Notes under the pieces: model-generated
Seen by the model: the letters and a program-made list of their open reading frames with translations, nothing else
Told to the model about the DNA's origin: nothing
Databases searched by the model: none
Assembly (NCBI GenBank): GCA_965207535.1
Contig: CBDBMR010000001.1
Coordinates: 1 to 64,000 of the forward strand
From: JAJDXO01 sp965207535
Lineage (GTDB): Bacteria > Pseudomonadota > Alphaproteobacteria > Rhodospirillales > UBA2165
DNA: 64,000 nucleotides
Reading direction: 5' to 3'
Shown: positions 17,648 through 25,313 of the stretch, piece after piece
Layout of the letters: each line of letters starts with the position of its first letter
Position numbering within the stretch: the first letter of the stretch is position 1
Position numbers and translations under genes: made by a program

Positions 17648-17953
17648 ATGGCTGCCCGGCTGTTCAACAAAGGCGATATCGACTTCAAGGCGATAGACTC
17701 GGATCTGGCGAGGCTGGCGCCTCCAAAACTCAGTTTGAAGGAGGTTTTGGACCGTTTGCGCGACCGTCTTCTGGAACAACAGGCGAAGGGCGTGACGGTT
17801 GCCCAGATGCACGAGGTGCTGAGGGCGCGCGGTATAGAGATCGGAGAGCGCAGCTTGAAGACGTTCCTGGAGAAGGGGGAACTGCCGACGAGGAAGGCGG
17901 CGGCAAGCGCCGCGAAAGCGGCGGTGCCGGAACCGGGCGGCGGGCCGTTCTAA
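17648..17953 (+). CDS. Small DNA-binding-like transfer accessory protein
   Basis: 101 residues from ATG 17648 with GAGGAGG 10 bp upstream; the frame extends upstream without a better start. Residues 25-75 form a helical unit with the helix-turn-helix-like run TVAQMHEVLRARGIEIGERS, followed by LKTFLEKGELP and an Ala-rich tail. Small proteins of this size divergent from a relaxase often act as relaxosome or plasmid regulatory partners. The family is not recognised with certainty. It is the only gene behind the LexA-type promoter at 17478. Confidence 0.72.
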   Translation: MAARLFNKGDIDFKAIDSDLARLAPPKLSLKEVLDRLRDRLLEQQAKGVTVAQMHEVLRARGIEIGERSLKTFLEKGELPTRKAAASAAKAAVPEPGGGPF

Positions 17954-18051
17954 CGTGCAGGGAGAGGCAGTTCATCGCGGCGCGCAAGCGCCGGCGGCGG
18001 TGGCGCGAAGCGCCCCGCCGCGATGGGCGTCTCCGGGTGGACGGCATAAGA

Positions 18052-18091
18052 AAAGGGCCGATCCCTCGCCGAAGCGGGAACCGGCCCTTGC
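18052..18091 (-). terminator. Rho-independent terminator of the DUF2493 gene
   Basis: On the minus strand AAGGGCCGG pairs with the CGGCCCTT arm and is followed by TTTTCTTAT. It lies 12 bp after the stop of the DUF2493 gene (18103) and reads in its direction. Confidence 0.75.
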
Positions 18092-18102
18092 GGCGGCGCA
18101 GG

Positions 18103-19020
18103 CTACGCGGCGCAGCGCTGCACCGGGATGCCGAGGGTGCGGGCCTTGTCGACGAGGTTCTCGGTGATGCCGGAGCCGGGGAACGCGATGACGCCCTTCG
18201 GCAGGAGGTTGAGCAGTTCGTCGTTGCGGCGGAACGGGGCGGCGCGTCCGTGGCGGTCCCAGTCAGGCTTGCAGACGACCTGGTCGATGCCGTTGCGCTC
18301 CGCCCAGCTGGCCGCGATCTTCTCGACGCCGGGGCCGCCGCCATGCACCAGCACCATGTCGGCGTACTTCTCGCGGGCCTTGTCGAGGCGGGCGATCACC
18401 GCCGCCGGGTCGGCGATGTCCTTGCCGCCGGCGACGGCGACGAGGGTGCCCTGGGGCAGATGGGCTTGGGTCTTGCGGTCCTTGCGGGCGCGCTGGTAGT
18501 CGCGGGCGTCGATGGCCGCCGAGGTGAGCTGGCCGGTCTGACTGGTATGCGATCCCCGCCGGGGCCGCCAGGTGTTGCCGGTGACGGCGCGGTACTGTTC
18601 GGCGGCCGCATCGCGCATGGTCTCGAAGGCGTCGCGGCGGTCGCCGAGGTTGCGGACACGGTCCGTCAGCAGCTCGAGCTCGAACGACTTGATCTCGGTG
18701 CCGTCCTGCTCGCGCTGGAGGTCGCGGAGGTCGGGGCCGAGCTTGTCGGCGGCGCGGTCGAGGCGCTGGGTCTGGGCGTCGAGCATGTTGACGAAGCCCC
18801 ACAGCAGGCTCTCGCGCTCGTCGGCGAGTTGTAACCCGTCCGGGCAGGCGCCCTGGGCCAGGATGCGGAAGGCTTCCTCGACCGCGCCGGTGGCCTCGTC
18901 GGCGTCCCAGACCTCGCGGCTGTCGAACTCGTCCCGCTCGGGGGTGGCGCCGTAGAGGGCGGCGTTGTCGCAGACGGTCGCGGTAACGGATTGCTCGGTG
19001 GTGTCGATATGGAAGGTCAT
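18103..19020 (-). CDS. DUF2493 (SLOG-like) protein
   Basis: 305 residues from ATG 19020 with GGAGATCGTC just upstream; the frame extends to 19188 without a better start. The N-terminal 170 residues are charged and helical. The C-terminal domain (from about residue 185) has the DUF2493 pattern: LVAVAGGKDIAD, then MVLVHGGGPGVEKIAASWAE, then KGVIAFPGSGITENLVD. This is a Rossmann-like, SLOG-type nucleotide-binding fold common on plasmids and ICEs. A fragment of its 3' end is duplicated at 11301-11385. The molecular role is unknown. Confidence 0.85.
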   Translation of the reverse strand: MTFHIDTTEQSVTATVCDNAALYGATPERDEFDSREVWDADEATGAVEEAFRILAQGACPDGLQLADERESLLWGFVNMLDAQTQRLDRAADKLGPDLRDLQREQDGTEIKSFELELLTDRVRNLGDRRDAFETMRDAAAEQYRAVTGNTWRPRRGSHTSQTGQLTSAAIDARDYQRARKDRKTQAHLPQGTLVAVAGGKDIADPAAVIARLDKAREKYADMVLVHGGGPGVEKIAASWAERNGIDQVVCKPDWDRHGRAAPFRRNDELLNLLPKGVIAFPGSGITENLVDKARTLGIPVQRCAA

Positions 19021-19576
19021 GACGATCTCCTTGATGATCGGGTTGCAGTGATCGGAGCGTTGCGCCCCGAAGTGATGTCCTGTTGGGAGCCGCGCGCGCA
19101 GAGGAAGCACCTGGCCTTGGATGCTCTTGGGGCGGAGTGGTGCGGAAAGCCGCCGATCTTGGTGCGGAAGATCGCCTTCGATCTTCACGGTCGGCGGCTT
19201 TCACGGTCCGCCCCTAGAGCTTCCCGGCCAGGCTGGAGGGCGCCTTCGCCCGGAGGACCCCGGAGGGGTTGCTGTAGCGAGCACGTGGATCACAATTGGA
19301 CAGCACGCAGGCAGGCTATTCTCTCCACCTGCACGCCACCTTCGGCGCTGCTGTGCGGCACGGCCTCGGAAACGATCCCCGGTTCCGGCGGCCGGCCTTG
19401 CAAGCGGAGCGCGCAGGGAGCGCCAGCGACCGAAGGCGATAGGGATCGCAGCGGTTTCGGAGGGAGCTCGGGCACAAAGCGGAGCGACTGCCCAAGAGCG
19501 AGCGGAGATATGAGCGGAGAGCCCGGGCCGAAGGCATCGCCCAACCCTCCTGTCCGCTTGCATGACCGACCCGGCA
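19021..19576. other. 556-bp non-coding stretch with the second 25-bp repeat copy
   Basis: No frame here has convincing protein quality; the open frames are Arg/Pro-rich GC artefacts. The notable item is the repeat at 19470-19494, a 24/25 match to the sequence beside the relaxase start. No strong promoter or terminator was seen. Confidence 0.5.
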
Positions 19577-20014
19577 TCATGCCACGTCCCAGGCGGGCTT
19601 GAGATGATCGAAGTCATCCGAGTTGGCGACGACGCGCTGCTGGGACCCGGAGACATCGAAGATGAAGACGAGGTCCTCGGTGGAAGCGGCAAGCGCATTG
19701 TGGAAGGCGGTCCACGCGTCGTCCTTCTCCTTGTGCTCCGACAGCACCGCGACAGGGAAGTCGATATCGTCGATGGCGTAGACGAAGGTCCTGTTGGCGG
19801 TGACGACCTGGTAGCTCGGCGGGATATCCGGATCGCTCTGCCAGAGGAGGGCGCCGGTATCGCGATTGAGGACGACGGTCTTCAAATCGGGATTGGCGGC
19901 GACGCGCCGTTTGGCTTCGGCCCATGCGGTGTGGCGGTCGTCGAGCTGTGCGGGTTCGTCGGCGAGGTCGATCCAGTCCTCGTCGACGGTGCGGATGACG
20001 TAGCGGGTGGTCAT
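19577..20014 (-). CDS. Conserved hypothetical protein
   Basis: 145 residues, starting 4 bp inside the end of the Toprim gene (ATGA overlap), so the two are translationally coupled. It is acidic, with beta-rich phrases (YVIRTVDEDWIDLAD, TVVLNRDTGALLW, DLVFIFDVSG), and has no signal peptide or membrane segment. The family is not recognised; the coupling to a primase-like gene suggests a role in element DNA metabolism. Confidence 0.72.
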   Translation of the reverse strand: MTTRYVIRTVDEDWIDLADEPAQLDDRHTAWAEAKRRVAANPDLKTVVLNRDTGALLWQSDPDIPPSYQVVTANRTFVYAIDDIDFPVAVLSEHKEKDDAWTAFHNALAASTEDLVFIFDVSGSQQRVVANSDDFDHLKPAWDVA

Positions 20015-21105
20015 GATCTTCTCCCTCCTCTCTTCAGGTCGGCTTGCCCGACCCTCCGCTTCCCTCTTCCTCCACCGGGCCGGGGACCGCCTGTGCCGGC
20101 CCGAGGGCCAGGGGCGGAGGCCGCCGGACGGAACAGAGGCGCGAAGCGGGCGCGGAGCGCCGCGGCGCCGAAATCGACCAAGTCGTCGTTGAAGTCGTTG
20201 CCGGCGGGCAGGATCACCGTGGCGGCGATGCCCGCCCGCGCGCAGCGCCGGGCGAGGCGTTCGGCCGCGAGGGCGCCGTCCTCGTCGTTGTCCCGCGCGA
20301 TCACCAGCCGTGCGAGGCCGGGCGGAGGCGCGAACGCGCCGAGGCTGCCGGCGGAGAGCGCGGCGGCCGCCGTGATCTCAGGAACTGCCGTTACCAGCGA
20401 GAGCACGGTCTCGATGCCCTCCCCGACGACGAGCGGAGCGTCGTCGGAGGAAACGCCGAAGCGTACCGCGAGGCCATGGATGCGGCCGAGCGCCTTGCGG
20501 GGATCGGCGACGCCCGCCTTGGCGGGCCGGCGGGGATCGAGCCAGGTGCGCTGCACCCCGGTAATCGCGCCGTCGGCGCCGGTGACGGCGGCAACCAGCG
20601 CCGGGAAGCGGCGCACCGACGAGCCTTCACGATAGCGAAGCTCGGGATGGAAGCGCAGAGCCGCGAAGCGGCAGCGCGACAGTCCCCGCGCTCGGAGATA
20701 GCGCTCCGCATGGGTGCCGCCGACGGCGCGGCAGCGCCGCCACAGGCGGCGCGCTGCCTCCGTCGCGTCGTAGGGCTCGTCCGAGGCCGTTGCCGGTGAA
20801 ACCGGCAAAGCGAGGAACGAGCGCGCCTCGTCAAGCGCCGCGCGCAGCGTCGGCGCGTTGGTGCGATGACGGATGAGGTCGAGCAGGTCGCCGTGCTCGC
20901 CGGTCGCGGCGTCGGTCCACTTGCCCGACTTGCCGGCCCCGGAGAGGCGGACGAAGAGCGAGCGGCCGCGAGCGCCGTCAAGGTCGCCGCAGATCCAGTA
21001 GCGGCCCTGCCGGCGGCCGTTGGGGAGATACCGCCGGCAGACCTCCTCGGCGCGCGCGGCAAGCGCATCGGCGATAGCGGCGGCGGGAGACGGATCGTGC
21101 TGCAT
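20011..21105 (-). CDS. Toprim-domain primase-like protein (DUF7146 type)
   Basis: 364 residues from ATG 21105, preceded by AAGGA at 8 bp; in-frame ATGs at 21114 and 21126 are alternatives. The N-terminal region has KWTDAATGEHGDLLDLIRH, typical of plasmid and phage primase-helicase proteins. The Toprim domain follows: VVGEGIETVLSL (catalytic Glu), LVIARDNDEDG (the DxD pair) and NDFNDDL. No zinc-finger Cys cluster or helicase domain is present. It probably primes or processes element DNA after transfer. The coding strand continues from the SSB and matches the maintenance block. Confidence 0.86.
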   Translation of the reverse strand: MQHDPSPAAAIADALAARAEEVCRRYLPNGRRQGRYWICGDLDGARGRSLFVRLSGAGKSGKWTDAATGEHGDLLDLIRHRTNAPTLRAALDEARSFLALPVSPATASDEPYDATEAARRLWRRCRAVGGTHAERYLRARGLSRCRFAALRFHPELRYREGSSVRRFPALVAAVTGADGAITGVQRTWLDPRRPAKAGVADPRKALGRIHGLAVRFGVSSDDAPLVVGEGIETVLSLVTAVPEITAAAALSAGSLGAFAPPPGLARLVIARDNDEDGALAAERLARRCARAGIAATVILPAGNDFNDDLVDFGAAALRARFAPLFRPAASAPGPRAGTGGPRPGGGRGKRRVGQADLKRGGRRS

Positions 21106-21240
21106 ACGGGACATCCTTCGAGCCATGCGGGACGCCCGATACCGGCCGGCCTCCCCTCCGGCCGGCGCCCCGGATCGCATGTGGGGCAGGCGATGGGTCG
21201 GCGGCGCGAAGTCCGGACGGGTCGGCTCCGGTTGGACGGC

Positions 21241-21275
21241 AAAAAAGGGGACCGGCGCGGAAGCGCCGGCCCCCG
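21241..21275 (-). terminator. Rho-independent terminator after the second ssb
   Basis: On the minus strand GGGGGCCGGCGC-TTCC-GCGCCGGTCCCC (one mismatch in the stem) is followed by TTTTTT. It begins 31 bp after the ssb stop, separating ssb from the Toprim gene. Confidence 0.85.
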
Positions 21276-21305
21276 AGTTGGGAGGAACGATGAGGGGAAG
21301 GCCCC

Positions 21306-21770
21306 CTAGAACGGGATATCGCTGTCCAGATCATCGGCCTGCGCGGGGGCGCCGCCGGCCGGCATGGCGCCGGTATCCCCCGCCGCGTCCGGGTCGGGCT
21401 TCGTCTGGCCGTTGCCGTTTGGCTTGTCCAGGAACTGCACCCGGCCGCCCGGCACCAGCAGGATCTCCGTCGAGAACCGGTCGCCCTCCTCGCCGTCCTT
21501 CTTCCACCGGCGGGTCTGGAGCTTGCCGTCGACGTAGACCAGCCGGCCCTTCATCGCGTGCTTTTCGAACATGTCGATCAGCCCGTCCTGGAAGGTGACG
21601 ACCCGGTGCCACTCGGTCTTGTCGACCTTCTCGCCGCTCTGCTTGTTGATGTACGACTCGTCGGTCGCGATGCTCAGGTTGGCCACGCGGCCCCCCGAGG
21701 TGAGGTGGTTGACGGTGACGTCGGCGCCGAGGCGGCCGATCAGTTCCACGCGGTTGAGTCCGAAAGCCAT
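21306..21770 (-). CDS. ssb: Single-stranded DNA-binding protein with intact C-terminal peptide
   Basis: 154 residues from ATG 21770 with AGGAGTATCGTC upstream. The OB fold is clear: NRVELIGRLGADV, ANLSIATDESY, KTEWHRVVTF, KGRLVYVDGKLQTRRW, followed by a Gly/Pro-rich linker. It ends in DLDSDIPF, the acidic peptide that binds host repair and replication proteins. The element thus carries two SSBs: this one in the maintenance block and a tail-less one in the tra operon. The longer open frame upstream to 22478 has no homology. Confidence 0.95.
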   Translation of the reverse strand: MAFGLNRVELIGRLGADVTVNHLTSGGRVANLSIATDESYINKQSGEKVDKTEWHRVVTFQDGLIDMFEKHAMKGRLVYVDGKLQTRRWKKDGEEGDRFSTEILLVPGGRVQFLDKPNGNGQTKPDPDAAGDTGAMPAGGAPAQADDLDSDIPF

Positions 21771-21883
21771 GACGATACTCCTTGCATAGCTGGTTGATGA
21801 CGATGGGTTCCGAACGGCCGGGGCCGGGATACTCTCCCGAACCCCCGTCCGCTCACATCCTCCAAGCCCTCCTCCTCCTCTAC

Positions 21884-22081
21884 TTAGCCGTCGGACCCGG
21901 TGGTTGCCCGGGAGGCGATAAAGCCGCGGATCGCATGGGACGGCATCCCGATTTCGGTGAGCAGCGCGGTCGTGTCGGGCCGCGATGTCTCGGCGCGGTA
22001 AAACGTGCCCATGCCATCGGGGCTGCCGGGATCGGACGAGGCGTCGCGGGGTTCGATGGTCGAGAAGGTACGATTGGACAT
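21884..22081 (-). CDS. Small hypothetical protein
   Basis: 65 residues from ATG 22081 with CGGAGAA 6 bp upstream. The sequence (FSTIEPRDASSDPGSPDGMG, then ALLTEIGMPSHAIRGFIASR) has normal composition, unlike the neighbouring Arg-rich artefacts. It lies upstream of ssb on the same strand. The function is unknown; it could still be a chance frame. Confidence 0.5.
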   Translation of the reverse strand: MSNRTFSTIEPRDASSDPGSPDGMGTFYRAETSRPDTTALLTEIGMPSHAIRGFIASRATTGSDG

Positions 22082-22588
22082 TGCAATTCTCCGGTTGATG
22101 GGGTTGGGACGCAGCCGGGCGAAGGGCCTTCCTCCGCCCCCGGCGTCCTGCCCTCTTCCTGCTTCTCACTAACTCCACGCACGGAAGCGGAACCGGATCC
22201 GATGCCGGCCGATTGCCGATGGGACCTGCGGCGGTTTGCCCGGGCCCGCATGACGTTGCGACCGCCGCCGATGTGACGCGGCCGCGGGCGGCAACCGATG
22301 AATTAACCGCAAACGATATGACGATGGCTGTGGGACGCCCCGGACGGAAACGTTCATATCCACATGAATTCAGGGTGCCGCGATCTTGGGAACGCTCACC
22401 GGCGCACGACAAAATCCTTGCGTATTGCCGGCCGGCATGTATGTTCGCGGCACGTTGCGACGTCGTTGTTGCATGCATGATTACCCGTTTCGGCGGATAG
22501 CCAGGTTACTTCCCCGACATTGTTGACGTTAACTCAGGGACACCGCATTGGGCGGCGTTCCACCTATTTATTGTGAAAGGAATTAATC
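22082..22588. other. 507-bp intergenic region upstream of cspA
   Basis: No convincing gene. The right part (22300-22588) is A+T-richer. It contains the cspA leader, with TTGACG at 22523 and AAGGAATTAATC just before the start codon. Cold-shock genes usually have long leaders, so the promoter should be within about 200 bp of 22589. Confidence 0.45.
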
Positions 22589-22798
22589 ATGGCTACAGGT
22601 ACCGTTAAATGGTTCAGCTCGGCCAAGGGTTTCGGTTTCATTGAGCCCGAGGACGGCTCCAAGGACGCGTTCGTGCACATCAGTGCCGTCGAGCGCTCCG
22701 GTCTGTCCGGCCTCGACGAAGGCCAGAAGGTTTCATTCGATCTGGTCTCCGGCCGGGACGGAAAGATGGCCGCGGAGAACCTGACCGTCGCCGATTGA
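22589..22798 (+). CDS. CspA-family cold-shock protein
   Basis: 69 residues. It is a single cold-shock domain with both nucleic-acid-binding motifs: KGFGFIEPEDG (RNP1) and DAFVHISAV (RNP2). A good ribosome site (AAGGAA) lies 7 bp upstream, and a strong terminator follows 22 bp after the stop, so it is a single-gene unit. It binds single-stranded nucleic acid and melts RNA structure. It is encoded against the surrounding maintenance genes and may be cargo or a host-like gene. Confidence 0.97.
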   Translation: MATGTVKWFSSAKGFGFIEPEDGSKDAFVHISAVERSGLSGLDEGQKVSFDLVSGRDGKMAAENLTVAD

Positions 22799-22820
22799 TC
22801 GGCCTGACGATTCGCATGGT

Positions 22821-22852
22821 GGGGCGGTCAGTGACCGCCCCATTTCTCTTTA
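22821..22852 (+). terminator. Rho-independent terminator of cspA
   Basis: GGGGCGGTCA and TGACCGCCCC form a perfect 10-bp stem with almost no loop, followed by ATTTCTCTTT. Confidence 0.88.
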
Positions 22853-23264
22853 AGGTTTCCGGCTACGGGTCGGCGCGATGAAGTGGACGCCCCTATCTGA
22901 GGGTGTCATAAGCGCCAGGACGTATCGGCGGCGGGATGTCCGGCGTCGGCGATGACGCGGAGGCATGATCCTCGGCTAATTGGATCGGGTGCGGATCCAT
23001 TCACCCATGTCGCGCTATTATCAGGTCCGCGGTTCCTTGGATGCACCGGTTGCGCCCGCGTGAGGCCGGGTATCGGCGTTCCGGCCCGGGAACCGCGATG
23101 GGCCCGCCCCGGTCCCGGAATCGCACTGGCTAGCGCCAAGCCGGTGGGAGCGCGGCCCGTCGGCTTGGTCATGCACGAACGCTGCAACACCGTTTATAAA
23201 CCGGATGTTCGCGCCCGGCCTTACACGGTCTGAATTATGTCGACCGGTGGCAGCACCGGGTGGA
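22853..23264. other. 412-bp stretch without a recognisable gene
   Basis: Lies between the cspA terminator and the end of the nuclease gene. Open frames on both strands are low-quality. It contains several short GC-rich inverted repeats but no clear promoter, tRNA or insertion-sequence end. Confidence 0.4.
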
Positions 23265-24080
23265 TTATTCGCAGACCATGCCGTCGCGGTCTCTATCGTG
23301 CATGAACGGATAAGCCGGATGGCCGCGAGGCACCGGCGCGATGCCGTGGCGTCTTGCCTCCTCGCATGTGATACGGCCGTTGCGATTGTCGTCCCAGCGC
23401 CGAAGCGCATCGATAGCGGCGGACGGCGCCCGCCGCAATGGTGCCGGCCGGCCGGCTACCGGTTCGGGCGCGCCACGCGTCCCGGCGGCGGGCCCGATCA
23501 TCTCCGTGCTATCGCAGCGGGCAAGAACACCTGTGAGCGCGGCGGCCTCGCGGCGGTCGACGGTGAGGCCGTATTTGCGTTTGACCTCGACGACGCGGGC
23601 GGCGAACCAGCAGCGGTTCATCGGCGGCAGCCAGCCGGCCGCGTCGTGCCCGCATTTGGCCCCCCGCGCGCAACGGTTCACCGCCGGAGCGGCGAGCGTG
23701 AGGTTAAGCAGATCGGTCGTGAAGCGCCGGCGCGTAGCGGGATCGGCGGCGCAGAGCCCGCTGTCATGGGCCTCGGACAAGGAGACGATATGTTCGATGT
23801 CGGTGTGGCGCGTGGACGGGAAGGTCCGCCCGGTATAGGGCCCGTAAACATGGCCGCCTTGGGCGGCCACGATCCGCGCCTCTATAGTTTGCGGATAGGG
23901 ATAGTCGCCGCGCCTGTACGGCGTACAACGATATTCGGGAGCGACAGAGAGCCCAGCCAGCGGGTCGGCCGCCGCCGGCTGGTTTGACGACACCTTCATG
24001 GCGATCGCCGCCGAGGCGGCGGCAAGGGCCATGATCGTAATTGCCGCCGCGCGGCCGCGGATTGGATGCATGGGTTTCAT
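23265..24080 (-). CDS. Secreted HNH-type nuclease with C-terminal Excalibur motif
   Basis: 271 residues from ATG 24080 (GGAG 6 bp upstream). A signal peptide spans residues about 1-35 (MKPMHPIRGR, then a hydrophobic run). The nuclease part has HTDIEHIVSLSEAHDSGLC, NLTLAAPAVNR and the NRCWFAARVVEVKRKYGL signature of secreted HNH/DUF1524-type endonucleases. The C-terminus (last 45 residues) contains an EF-hand-like NRNGRITCEEA and DRDRDGMVCE, the calcium-binding Excalibur motif. It probably acts outside the cytoplasm on DNA. It stands alone, divergent from the membrane protein at 24251. Confidence 0.85.
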   Translation of the reverse strand: MKPMHPIRGRAAAITIMALAAASAAIAMKVSSNQPAAADPLAGLSVAPEYRCTPYRRGDYPYPQTIEARIVAAQGGHVYGPYTGRTFPSTRHTDIEHIVSLSEAHDSGLCAADPATRRRFTTDLLNLTLAAPAVNRCARGAKCGHDAAGWLPPMNRCWFAARVVEVKRKYGLTVDRREAAALTGVLARCDSTEMIGPAAGTRGAPEPVAGRPAPLRRAPSAAIDALRRWDDNRNGRITCEEARRHGIAPVPRGHPAYPFMHDRDRDGMVCE

Positions 24081-24250
24081 GTCGGGCTCCATTGTGTCGA
24101 CAGGTGTGGCGACCGGCAAACACCGGACGTGGTCGCGCGCGAGGGCCGCAAGCGCGGAGGGCTTCCACGGAACCGCCGAAACCGTGGTGCTCCGACAGGC
24201 TCGCGGCTATCTTGGCGGCAATGACAGGTCCACACCTGGTGGAGACTATA

Positions 24251-24709
24251 ATGTTCGGCAATCCCTCTCTGCACACGCGCATTGCCATAGGCAAGGGGCT
24301 CGGCGCGCTCGTCGGCCTCATCGGCTTCATATATCTGACCGTGATGCCGGTCGAGGACTACAGTCTGTTACGGTGGGGAATCCTGCTGTGGTACACAACG
24401 TTCGGGGCCATCATCGGAATCTATGGGGTCTATGTGCGCCACCCCATGTTGCCGCTATCGATGCCATGGTGGTTCATGGCCCCCTGTGTCGGGGCATGGC
24501 TGAATTTCGTGCTGGTGTTTTTCGCCTACGATTCCCTTGCGGCAGTGATGACCGCGATGTTCGGCGCCGGCGGGGTGCTTGAATCGCCGTTTTGGTTTGC
24601 CGCTGAAGGCGCCATTGTGGGATTGGTTATCGGATACTTCGCCACCCGATTCGGCGGTGAAGGCCCCGAGACGGTCAACCCGGAAGCCTTTCCAACCGGC
24701 GAGCTATGA
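24251..24709 (+). CDS. Four-helix integral membrane protein, unknown
   Basis: 152 residues from ATG 24251 with GGAG 6 bp upstream. Hydrophobic segments lie near residues 14-33, 42-60, 74-98 and 116-138, connected by short loops; the N-terminus is short and the C-terminus polar. No motif is recognised. It is divergent from the secreted nuclease, with 170 bp between the two starts. A protective or transport role for the nuclease is possible but speculative. Confidence 0.7.
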   Translation: MFGNPSLHTRIAIGKGLGALVGLIGFIYLTVMPVEDYSLLRWGILLWYTTFGAIIGIYGVYVRHPMLPLSMPWWFMAPCVGAWLNFVLVFFAYDSLAAVMTAMFGAGGVLESPFWFAAEGAIVGLVIGYFATRFGGEGPETVNPEAFPTGEL

Positions 24710-24949
24710 CAGGCGCCGGTTCCGATTTTCCACGGGAATTGAACCTGCGCGACAGGTATCGGTGACCGAAAATACCGGAGCGGCGTGGATGCGCCCGACC
24801 TCGCTGCCGCCGGAAACGGCCCGGCAGGCAGAGTTCTGTTTTACTGCGGTGCGGCCGTCCCGTCGGCGCCGCGGTCTCATTCATAACCGCCGCAGGCGGC
24901 AGATCCCGCATGGTGTGAATCAGGACCCCGGAATTGCCGGCGCCCCGGA

Positions 24950-25228
24950 TCAATGCAGGGCGGCGTTATCGCCGCCTTCGTCCGGGGAAGCGGCCATGGA
25001 ACGCCCGACGAGGGCGGACCAGGCATCCCGGTCGAGACCGAGGCGGGCGTTGAGGCGATCGCACAACAGCTCCGCATCATGGAGCGAGAGAGCGACGAGC
25101 GCCGTCGGCACATAACCCTTCATGCCGGCGAAGACGATGCGAATCTGCTGCACGCCGGTCTCGACGTCGTAGGCCGGGCAGAAGGCGAACTCGGGATCTT
25201 CGGGAAGCGTGTGGGATTGGCTGGTCAT
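24950..25228 (-). CDS. Small conserved hypothetical protein
   Basis: 92 residues from ATG 25228 with a strong AAGGAGA 9 bp upstream. It begins MTSQSHTLPEDPEFAFCPAY and contains IRIVFAGMKGYVPTALV and DAELLCDRLNARLGLDRDAW; it is soluble with no export signal. It is the last gene behind the large helicase gene on the same strand (85 bp gap) and probably part of the same transcript. No family is recognised. Confidence 0.75.
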   Translation of the reverse strand: MTSQSHTLPEDPEFAFCPAYDVETGVQQIRIVFAGMKGYVPTALVALSLHDAELLCDRLNARLGLDRDAWSALVGRSMAASPDEGGDNAALH

Positions 25229-25313
25229 GGCTCTGTCTCCTTGTCCTGTTGCGGTCCGCGGCGGTGACGGAAACCCATGGGCCGCGGCGGCCGTATGAAT
25301 AAAGCGCCGCCCA

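Noticed and set aside
19201..19698. Possible protein gene on the minus strand in the DUF2493 upstream gap
   Set aside because: Arg/Ala/Pro-rich composition in all frames, no start context, and overlap with a well-supported neighbouring gene.
21771..22478. Extending the second SSB upstream to 22478
   Set aside because: The added residues have no SSB similarity, and ATG 21770 has a proper ribosome site at the exact start of the OB fold.
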